From assembly GCA_001839685.1 (NCBI GenBank), contig MLAK01000547.1, positions 46,100 through 110,099 on the forward strand: a stretch of 64,000 nt of DNA, in the 5' to 3' direction. Made by a program: the position numbers and the translations under genes. The DNA comes from Tritrichomonas foetus (Eukaryota > Parabasalia > Tritrichomonadida > Tritrichomonadidae). The notes below the pieces were generated by a model. It was not told the origin of the DNA and did no database searches. It saw only the letters and a list, made by a program, of their open reading frames with translations. Below are positions 37,914 through 49,900 of this stretch, one piece after another; within the stretch, counting starts at the first letter, position 1, and every line of letters starts with the position of its first letter.

Positions 37914-40900
37914 TTAACGTGAAAGAGAGCAAAGAAGTGCAACTCCACGTTTGATCCAAAATGATTCTTCGACATCTGTTGGCAATTCTATTGTGAGAAC
38001 ATAGTTTGAAGAGTGACCAGTTGTTGTTAAAACGCCCTGCCTTGTTCCAATCTTGTAAACTGGACAGTGATAAATTCCGGATGTTGGTGCAACTCTCTTT
38101 TGTACAGGCTTAAGCCAGATTACAGGCATTTCTTGTGTGAGCTGTCTTGCTGGTGCATCAATAATTCTCATTCCAACAACATCAAAAGCAGCAGCTTCAA
38201 GGAAAAGACCGTAAATATAAACTCCATCAGCAGGCGGTCTGATGATTCTTTGTGGACCTTTGTCAAGGACTTGGAAATCGAATGCAACTTCATCGATTGG
38301 AACTTTATATTTACGTGCAAAGTTTTGCTTGGTACCCGTAAGGAAAGCTTGTGGGAAGAAGAAACCGCTAATCCAAAATGCTCTTGGCTGGCCAAAATCA
38401 ACCCATTCACGCAAGAACTTAATTCTTTCATTCAAATCGTTCATCCATGAATTGAGTGGCTTCATTGATGGATATGCAATTGCTTGCCAGTTTGGAGGAA
38501 CCATGTTTTGATCAAGAGCAGTTGACATTTCTTCAAGCTCATTTGTAAAGACAATTAAGCCTTTCATTGCTTTAATGAGTGATTTCATTGACGATTTAAC
38601 AAGTTTTAATAAATCGTTGTAACGAACTGCTTCTTGTTGCAAAACAGTATTCATGGATTCTTCGTAAATCATTGGGAACTTCTCTTGAATTGTTTTCATA
38701 TCAAGTGGTTGTGGAACCTTTCTAAGTAATGAATTAACCAGCTGAATCATTGCATTATTTGATGACCCGCAGCCTCCACCTCTTGGCCTTGTAGATAGAA
38801 TATCAGAGAGAACATTGAATGACATGTTTTGTTTAAGGTTGAGATCTGCATTCATATGTAAACCAAACAGTTCAGGACTATCTGAAAGTGGATATGTAGC
38901 AATTTCATCCAAATATTCAGGTAAGTTTAATGGTGGTGGTGTTAAATAACCAGGTGCAATTTTATAACCTGGACGAAGAACTTGTTCATTATAAAAGTCT
39001 AAGCAAAGTGTTAAAAGAGTCCTTCTATCCCAATCATCTGTAACTCTTCCACCATAGTTGATTTCACCAGCCAAGAAGCCAAGAGTCTTAAATGGAATAT
39101 CATCGTCTTGGGCGGTAGAAAGGAATAAGTTTAATTGTTTTCTGGAAATATCAAGATCACCCTTTGTCCATTCATAAATACAGTTCCATCCAAGTGGTCC
39201 ATATTTCCTTCTGCCAAGAACAACAGCATGGAAGAAGCAAAGTGAATAGAATATTGATTTGAATTCATTTTCACGGGAGCATTCTTTAAGGATTTTCTGG
39301 CCATAGGAGCTGAACAATTCTTTAAGGGTTGCTTTAAGACCTTGTGGTGGTTCTGTTGTAACTTTTACACCATTTTGAAGAATGGTTGCTGGAAAATGAG
39401 GTGATGGCATAGATGTAAGCCAAAGTCTGAAATCGGCATGAACATCATGAAGATTCTGTAAAATTTCTTCAAGTTTTGGCATCCAAGATGTTGCCAAGTG
39501 ACAGTTTTGAAGAAGTACCCAGAAACCTTCAGTTCTACTATTTTCAATTAATTCTGCGGCTTTCTCACCTTGACCTTGACCAAGAGAAAGAGCCTTAAGT
39601 TTTTCAAGAAATCCTTGTTGTGCAGCAAAGTTTTGAACATCTTGGGCTGGATCTGTACCACTACTTAGAATGAAAATAATTGGTGTCATTGGACCAGCAT
39701 CTTGATAGGCATTTGCAATATTTGCTGGTTCCGATTCAAGGAATTCTGGGCCAAGATCATCATGAATCATTTGCGTGAAACCATCAATTAATGCATCTGG
39801 TCTCAAACAGCGTGCAATACAAAGTCTTCTAAACAAATTCAATTTACTTGTAAATCCACCACCAATATCATCGGTGAATAAGTTTTTAATCTTCATTACA
39901 TTGTTAAAGTTCTTTTGTACATATTCAGAGAATCCTTCGAAAACATCAAGCTGTGAAAGATAGAAAAGTTCACTCCACATTGAATCTGTCATATGATCAG
40001 GCATTTCATTTGATGGAACTTCATTTTGAGTATCAGAAGTACCTGTTAAAAGGAATTTCCATTCGGCTTCATTGAGTGTTCCACTTGTGAGACCGATTTT
40101 CACAGCAATTAGGAATGCAAACATGAGCTGATGCTTTGCGAACAATGAGTTAGAAATGTTCTTGAACACTTTTAATGTAATAAATTCAATTAAGTTATGT
40201 AATCTTTCCTCAAGAATACCAGAGTGTGGAGCTTGGCTGATTAATTTGGAAACAAGTTGGTTATACCAGCTGAGTGAATATTGATACATTGGAGCAACAA
40301 ATCTAAGATCAATGACACAGAAATAAAGCAATGACGCTCTTTTAGCAACAGATGTATATTCACGTCGGCTAACATCGATTTGCTTTTCGGTTTCTTCAGA
40401 TTGAATCATTTGTGTGGAAAGTGTCTTTGATGTCTTATTGGATTCTGCAAGTGTATCAATAAGTTGAACATCATCAAGAATATCACCTTTAGATTCTTGC
40501 AAAAGACGAAGAATCTTTGCTTGTGATTCAAGAAGTTGTGATTTCATTGATGCATTGCTAACGACAAGTTGTTCTTTTTCTTTTTCAAGATTTGGTTTTT
40601 CTTTGGCAACAACAAGAGCAAGCAATTGATCAGTAAGTGCGTTTTGTGTTATAGTAAAGTTAATTAAAGTAACTTTAGCTAATGATTCTGGAGAAAATGT
40701 TGGATTTGGATTAGTTGTGACCAGATATAATTTAAATGAAGTATTATAAGTAACAGAATGTTCCATCTTAACTTGAACATTTTTATCACGCGATTGAACT
40801 AAAAGAATTGGATCTAATGCAGGATCAAGTTCCTCATCAATTCCTTCAATAAGTACAGCCCGGCCGAAAGAAATAGCATTTTCAAGTTGTCTTACAAATG

Positions 40901-43900
40901 TTTTTTCTTTTGGTCTTAAAATAAGAAGATCAGATTCTATATTTCGAATGAAAGAACTTGCTTGATTTTGTGGATCAATAATTAGCGGCCATTTTCTACA
41001 TTCGCTAAGAATAATAGCATTTTCAATACTGAGATCATCACGCGGGAGTTGCTTAAGGTGCCATTGGAGAGTTGTAAGTGGATCACCTAAAATTTTTGTG
41101 ATATTTCCACCAGATTGACGGTTAATATTGGCTTCTTGGAGTTTTACAGACCAGCATGCAAGAATATCACTTCTAAAATCGCTTGTGAATGGTCCAAGAT
41201 AGGCAACTGAAGCAGCAGCAATGAGAACATCACCATTCAAAGTTGTCTTTTGCCTGTCAAGATCTTCCAGAAGGCGTTTCCAGTTTTCTCTTTCTGCTTC
41301 AAGTGAAGTTGTCAAAATGCCAGCACGTTCTAAACGAAGTCTGCACATTCTCTTTTGTTCTTTGAGATCACTCATTTCTTTGTTTGATTTTTCATGTAGC
41401 GCAATTAAATCAGCAACTTTCTTTTCAATATCTGCTAATTTCTTTTGATTTTCTTCAACAGTTTGCATTGCTTTTTCTGCACCGAGTTTGGCTTCATCTC
41501 TTTTCATTCTTTTTGGTTCTGCAATTGCATTAACATCATGGAAAAGTTTAAGAGCGTGAACCCATTGGCATAAAGCAGCAGCTGGTAAAGATTTCTTTTC
41601 CATATTCTTTGGCATGAACTCTGGATCTTCAAGAATTGGCATCAATTTAGCCATTTTTTCAGCGCCAATCTTGGTCTTGTTTTGTGCAGTCCAATCTTTG
41701 ATACGGGACATGAAACGAGGATCGGAATAAATAATACGAGCTTGTTCGAAATAATCGAGTTTGTATCCTCCTGATGGATTTGGAACTCTTTTCGGTGTTT
41801 CATCAAGAACTATACAAATTGCAGTTGCAACAAGTCTCATTGCATTTGTTTCGACGTTTGCTGCACGAAGTTCTGCGATTTGAGTTCTTGTAAGGCTATC
41901 TAAAGCACCCATAGCTTTATCTAATTCTGGCATAACTTTATCAAGTTCTGCTTGTGCTTCAACAGCGAGTTGTTCTGCAATTTTAGATTGTTCTTTGGCT
42001 TCAGAAGCTGCTTTTTCGACGATTTCTTTGGTCTTTTTGGCATTTTCTTGATCAACAACAAGATCTTCAAGCATTCGTTTAGTTTCTTCTTTCTTAACTT
42101 TGAGAACAGGTTGAAATTCTCGAATCTTCTTTTCAAGAATGACTATTTCTTCACCTGCTTCTTTCATTTTGGCCAAACCTTTTTGGATATTGCTCGAAGT
42201 TGTTTCATGCTTTTCTTTGATTCGATTTCCAAGAGTTGTGATCAGATTAAGGAATGTTAGGAATGTTGAAGGTGTTACGTAGTTAGTACGCCTTAATTCT
42301 TCGAGGAATTTTGTACAATGATCAGAAACAATGACATGGCATTGAGCAGCAATGTTGGCAAATTCACTTCCAATAACTCTAGTTGCAACGTTTTGCAAAG
42401 CTTCGACTGGCCATTCGGCAAACCAATCAATTGTACAACAAGAAATGAGCGATGGGAACATTCTTACTCTTCTTCTGAATGATGAACCAATTGGTGAAAG
42501 TGCAATCATCACGTGCAAATATCTTTTAACTTGTGAGATGAAAAGTGCATAAATAGAGCCTTTTGTTGGTACAATTCCTAAAGACTTCGCTAATGGAGTA
42601 GTTCCTTGAATAATTTTATCCATATCTTCATCATCAAACAGTGCTGGTGGATCACCAGAGTTAAGTAAACAGTTGATATCTTCAAAGAATGATTCATCAA
42701 CAAGTTGCGATTCAGAAACTAAGAAAACTGTTTCTTTCTTATTCAAACCACATCCAAGTAACAAAGATTTAAGGTCATTTCTCCATTCTGTTCGAGAATA
42801 AGCTCTTGTAACTTCTGGTTGGAATAAATTAACACCACAAATATATGCAGCAAGCTTTGTCAATGACTGCCTACCTGATCCACCAACACCTAAAAGGAGA
42901 CCATTTCTTCCTGGTTCACGAATTATACGGCAAATACGTGTAAGATGTTGAATAGCTTCAGTGAAAAGGCATAAGTCAAGTGGATGAGAACTTGAACTAT
43001 TATAATCATCAAGATGATCTTGACAAACTTGTGTAAATTTATCTATATCAGTAACTTGTTGATAATTCTTTGTATCATCAACACCAAAATCTGCAAAAAT
43101 GACAGGTTCAACAGCAGAAAGATGGAAATGTCGAACACCAAACGTACTATGTAATGAACGTTTAAGAAGTCTTAAGAACCAATCTCTATTTTCATCATTA
43201 ATTAAACGATCATGATAAACACGAATTGATTCATGATACCAAATTCTTAATACATTATTTTTATCATTTGCTTGAGTACTATTCAATGAAGTGATACCAC
43301 GAATTACCTGTGAAATATCACGAAGATTGAATGTATAATGAACTCTTGATGGTGTTGGAAGAAGTTGTTTACAAACAGTTTGGTAAATTTCTAATGATGA
43401 TGTAATTAATGGATCAATAATTTCTGGAACATTTTGTAAGAATGTTGATAAGATTGTCTTAAAAATTCTATGCATCGATTCAGTTGAGATTTCAGGGAAA
43501 ACAATTTGGTGGAAATGTCTTAAGAAACGTCCTGTTGGTGTCTGTTCTGGACCTTCTGGATTTCTCATGGAGCACATAAGTTGAACATCAACAAATTGTT
43601 TGAATGTTCTCTTCTTTCGATCATACCATCCCCCTTGTGAAAGGAGCTGGCGTAATAACTCGATTGGAGGCTGAACACCATATTGTTCTTTACGAGGCAT
43701 ATTGATATCATCAACAAAGATGATAGCTCTATGATCAACAGGTGGACCAAATATACCTTGTGAACGTCGATCAAATTTCGAATCTATAAGATCTTGAACT
43801 CCATTTGCAGTTGTTTGAGCAGAAAATGTCATTGGATTAGGTACAAGTGATTCATCACTTTGCAGGTATTGTTGGAGTGTAACGGTTTTACCTGAACCTG

Positions 43901-46900
43901 TAACACCGCTTACAAGAACAGAAACACCATTCATTACAAGTAAGTTAATAACATATTGATGGCGAGTAGTTTCAACTGTTTGAACAATCATATCTCCGCT
44001 AGAAGATTCAGGTGTCTTTTCTGGCAATTTATCAGACCATTTAGACCATTCTTTATTTGAAGCGCAATAATCGAAAACTGTATCACCTTCTGGAAAATCA
44101 TAACCGTTCTTTTTCATTAATTCACGAAGTTGTGTATCAAATTTTGGTCTGTCAATTCCATTGGTTAAAGCACCAATTGACCAAATGATTGAAAATATAA
44201 TTTCTGTATCAAGCTTGCTAACATCAGATTGTCCTTTGATCATTGCATGTAGCAATCTTAGGAAGTTATTGAAGAATGTGTATTCATGGAATGGTAAAAC
44301 AAGTTTATATTCAGATTGAATATTATCAATTATTGGAACAATTAATTCTTTAAATGCTTTTTCTAATTGTGGCTCAAGTGCTTCTCTTTGCTCACTATGC
44401 TGAAGCATCCATCGATATAATAAGCTTTCATAATCACGTTTCTTAAGTTCAATGTAAACCATACCGCATCTAGAAACAGTAGCTGGTGATGCAACTTTAA
44501 GATCTTCGACTTCGAAAAACATTGTCATTCGTGGTGTAAGTGGAATAACCTCTGACGATGATAAACAAAGCTTCTTATTATCATCAAGCACAGTATTCAT
44601 GTTTTCAATCCAAAGTGCATCGACAGGGCCATCTAAAACAATCCAATATCTCATTGGTGGTCCTTCTGCTGCTGCTGCACGAACTGCATCAGCAAGTAAA
44701 CCATCTGTCCAATCGTGGCTGTGCATATCAAAATCACCATAAAGTTGTCCAAGTGTAATAGATTTTGGATTAATAACATTTGCAGTAACTGGGAAATATC
44801 CTGGAACGCCTTGTTTATGAAGTAATGTTAAAGCTTGAGCAAGAGCTTCATAACATGATGTTTTTCCGCATCCTGCTGGACCAACCATCATAACACCGTG
44901 TCTAACAGAAATAGTTCCATAAAGTTCAATGGCTTTTTGTGTTAGTGTGTCTTTCCATTGATTCTGATCGCAAACTTGTTTGATTGCAGCAATCATTGCT
45001 GCGTAATCAAGTGTCTTTTCATCCACATTAGGGAACAAATCGCTAATAATGTTATTGAATAATGGAAGATCTTGCCTTGTAAATTTAGGAACATTAACAT
45101 CTTTCAAAGCACGAAGAATGATAAGTTGTTCAGGCATTGTTGGATCACGCTGCTTCAAATTACCAGCTGTATTAATCACAGTTTTAACAGCTCTCATACC
45201 GAAATCATAGTGAGATTGGTTAGAAAGCTGTTCAGATGAAAGTCTGAATGTAGATGTAATCTTTAAAGCAAGTGGTTTAGCAGTTTCAAAACCAAATGAG
45301 TAAAGCATAATTTCTGCAATCATTGTGTAATCTGGAACCATCATAGCGACTGGGCGGAAAAGAGCCTTCAAGTTATCTGGAAGTTCAGTTCTTCCTGCAT
45401 AACCAGGGTTCATTGTAATGAAAATGGCACAAGTTGGATTTAATCTAACTTCTCTTCCTTCGAATGAGAAGTGATGCTTATGTTGTTGAATAGCAGCTTG
45501 AATTGTAGCAATCTGTTGTGCAATAACTGAAAGCACTTCAATATCAATTCTGTTGAATTCATCGAAGCATGCCCAAGCACCACATGAAGATAAACCTGTG
45601 AAGAATGTACCCATTTGGAGGTAATCGAGACCTTCAGAACAGTTGAAAACAACGCATTGTTTAGCAACAATTTTAGCAAGATCTTTTGTTGATTCTGTTT
45701 TTCCTGTACCTGCTGGACCTTGAGGAGCACCACCCATTTGCATATCAAGAGCGGTTAAAAGTGTTAAATAACAACGATCTGTTAAAGGGGTAATAACTAA
45801 ACGTGCTGTACTTCCTAAATATTCATAGCCATATGTTAACTCAGCATTAACCATGCGAAGATAGACAAATCCATTATTGAAGTATTGACGAAGCTGAGAT
45901 ATCCATTCGAATTGATCAATTGCATAAACATTTTGTTCCTTTAATTTGAAAACTATATCTCTGTTGTGCATTTCCATAACAATTAATGAAGAAACAGTCG
46001 TTCTTTGAATTGGAGTAAGATCCAGTGTTGTCAATTTTGCGAGATCAAGAAGTTGTTGATGAACAACTTGATGATATCTATCAAGAGAACCTTCTTTAAT
46101 TGCTTCTTCAGTTTGAGCAGTCCACATAATCTGGAAAACAGCAATTAAAACCTGAGCCGGCCATTCAAATATCCATTCAGTTCTTGGTTTGTTTGGATAA
46201 TCTGAAACAGATTGTTCAATGATTTTTTGAAGTGTATTACGCATTTCTCCTTCAACACCAAGCATCCAGTGTTCAACTGAACCTGTAAGTTGTGTTGGAT
46301 GCTGGAATGGAACAAGCTCACCTTCAACTGATGTCATTTCAGTAACAAAATCTGATCCTTTGAATGTAATTGATCCAATATTCTCGAAACAACGCTTAAG
46401 ATATGGCTGAACAGCAGATGGCTCAGTTGTTTGTGAAAGAATCTTGAGTAATTCTTCGTTTGATAAGAAGTAGAATCTTGGGAATGCGGTTCTCTTAGTT
46501 TCAAGATATTCAATAAGAGCGCGCTCAATTGCTTCTAATTCTGCCAGCATTTTCTTAAACATTTTGAATAATTTTTTATCATTACAGAATTTAAATGCAT
46601 TCGGGTTTTCTTTCGCCTTCTTTAATGTTTCTGCCCAATTTTGAGAAATCTTTTGGAATCTCATTCCTTCATGTGGAAGTTGATGGCATATATCTTTAGA
46701 TGAAAAGATCGGAGCAAGGTATAAGTATTTGGCTTGTGATTCCAGCCATTTTTCAATTGACATAAGAATCATTTGAAGGCCACTTTGATACGTATTAATT
46801 TCTTCTTCAAATGGTGCTTTGTATTGGGAAAAGCTGATCGCTTGAAGTGTAATTAAATGTTCATCAATCTGGTTAATAATATCATCAGATTGAATAAGAA

Positions 46901-49900
46901 TAAGCCAATCGGTTTCTTTGTAATTACCAACAGTAAGATTGAGTTGATTCCAAATATCGCCGATTTTCCTGAGTGATGATTTAATACTGTGTTCATTAGA
47001 AGCAGCTGTAGAAATTTCTGCAGCTTGATTTACATGTTCGTGTAAATTCATATCAATTGTATCTTGAAGTGTCATTGTTGGTGTAAGCGTAATATTTTGT
47101 CCAACAAGTTCGTTGAGCTGAGTCCAGTGCTTTTCTGTCATGCCAGGGTTCAACATGATTCCAAATATTGGTAAGAACTTTCTAAATCCATCCATTTCTT
47201 GACGTGTTTCTGTACCAATTGCAAGAATTTCTTTATCAGTAATTACACGGCTCGATTGAACAAGCTGTTGTTGAAGTCCAGCAAATTGAGATTCAACTTC
47301 TGATGATGAAAGTTGTGACAATGGCATTTTCCTCCATTTTTCAACAGACATCTTCCATGTGCTAATTGCTTCCCAGAAAAGTTTATATGGCGAGAAAGCA
47401 TCTTGCTGTGATCGAAGATTAGAATAGTCAGTAATATCCATATGACATAATTTTTCTCTCATATTGTATAAGGCAGCTTTCTCAAGAGCTTCATCAAGCT
47501 TAGTTTGAATACCACGAACACGAGACACGTTAGCAACATGCTGATTGATATCGTTGAAAGCAAAAACTCCAGCGATGGCTGAAGTAATTGATGTGATTTG
47601 TGAATTAAGCATCATCTTATCGCATTGAAGTTCTTTCTGTAATCTTTCTTGTGCAATTTTGAGGCTTTTTGAGACTTCTGCGGCTTTAAGTAAAATGCGC
47701 TTTTCATATCCGACAAGTTCCCAACGAAGGTTATCTTGTTCATCTGGAATGGAAACATACATCTCTTCAACAGTATCCAAATATAACAAAACACCTGAAA
47801 AAGTAACACTTACTTCTTTCAAACTATTATTTAAATTATCAATAAATTCTCGTTGAGAAACAAGGGCTTCGATTGTTTTTGGTTCTTCGAGAAGCCTTGC
47901 CCACATTCCTTCGTAACTCTTTTTAATTTCTTTCATCTTGTCGAATGATTCAGACAAAAGAAGTTGCAGAAGTGCAAGTCTTCGTTCATTTAAGCGTTGA
48001 TATAATGTTTTGCGAACAATAGTCAAATCTAATTGGAAAAGTCCAATAATCATTTTGAATGGGAAATTCATATGAATCTCTGATTGTTGACTAGCAACAT
48101 CAGAAATAGCTTGTTTCACTTTTGTTAAATCAGCTTCACTTTCCTTCAATTTATTGGCATAATCACTTGCAGATCCACTTAATAAATCACTAAAGCTATC
48201 AAGTTTCGAAACATATTCATTTAATTTTGCAATTGAAACATCAATCATTTCTTTTAATGAATTTCTTAAATCAACAACTGGAGGTGATTCAAGATCTGGT
48301 AAATTATAAACAGGCACAGGTATCCATGCCATAGCTTTCAAAACAACAGTTTCTATTTTTTGGAAATCTTCGAATGAAGAAATTGCATATTCAATTTCTT
48401 CATTAATAGCAGCAATAAAATGATTCAACTGTGGTTGAAATTCAAGTTTATTATCAATAACTTCGAGATAAACAGTAAAAACTGGTTCATGTGGTTCATT
48501 ATCTGCATATTTGTTCACAACATCTTTAAAACTGTTAATATCAGTATATTGTGGATTTCTTTCCTTAATATTTTCTTTGAACCAAAAAACAGAATTTTCA
48601 ATAAAATCAACAAGATGAGATTGAATTATTTGATTACATAAACCTACAAAACGTCCAAAAGGAGATTCCAGATAAATATTTTTGTTAAATTCTGTAAGTG
48701 AATATGGAAGATTGAGATTTCGAATAACATCAAAAATAACAGTTGATATTTGTGAAACAAATTTAACACGAGCTTTGCTAACCATTGCTTTTTCATAATT
48801 TCTATGTCTTCTTTGCCATTGATCCAAAGGCATTGAATTTGGACAGATTGTATCAAAAAGACAACTATTTGAAATATCAAGACACCAAGACACAATAATT
48901 GGAGTAGCATTTACAAACCAATCATTTGTAAAAAGATGGATTGAAGCAACTTGTTTAATTTTTGATTCCATTGTTGATGAAATTGTCAAATCTGGAGATG
49001 GAATATTTTGCATCTCACCGGGAAGTCTTGGAAGTGGCAAACAAAGTCCACGATAAAGCATTGGATTCGTTAAAATTCTCATATTGAAAATAATTGAATT
49101 TGTAATAACATGCATATGTGCATCAACTTCGTTTAAAATTTTTTGACTAAATTCAAACTTATCACCACCTTTAGAAAAAGGCTTGAAACGTGGTGCTTTT
49201 GTAATAACATTTAGTAATCTATTTCGATCATTTTGTGTAAGCGATTGAAGATCATCCCTTGGAACATGTCGAACATATAACCAATATCTAAACCATGACT
49301 CTTCAAGGCTTCGAAGTTGGAAAGCACGCTCGATACGATCAACAAAATAATTTGGATCGTCGAAAGGAAAAAGAACAAAAAGTGGTGCTAATGTCGTCAT
49401 CTTATTGTCACGAAATGTGATTGCGAAAAGTCCCGTGTTTACATTATATTGAAGTAAAGGAACTTCCTCGAATGTAACTCCGCCTTTATAAAATCGAAAA
49501 GCTGAAGCAAATCGTCCTGGAAATTGCGGTAAAATTTGTACTGAAACGCGCGGATCAAGCGGTGCAAGAGTCGTGTCATCAAAATATTTTATATCGATAA
49601 ATGATGGAAATTGAGTATTTGTATTCCACAAATGTGGAGCTTTTGTAAAATCTATTCCGCGTCTTTTTAATTCTGCCAAAACATCGATCGGTTTTCCAGT
49701 GTAAGGCTTCCATAAAAAATTTCTATCGGGTGGAAGAGGTTCCGTCATGAAAATTCCAAGCGATTTATAATCAGGAACTGTTTGATGTAACGCTTCTGAA
49801 AAAGGATTGATATAACATCGTCTTTTCATTGGGTCTGTCGATTTTTGCCCTTTTTTAGTCGCGCCGGGCTCTGAGAGCGATGAAAGTACAGTTCGATACA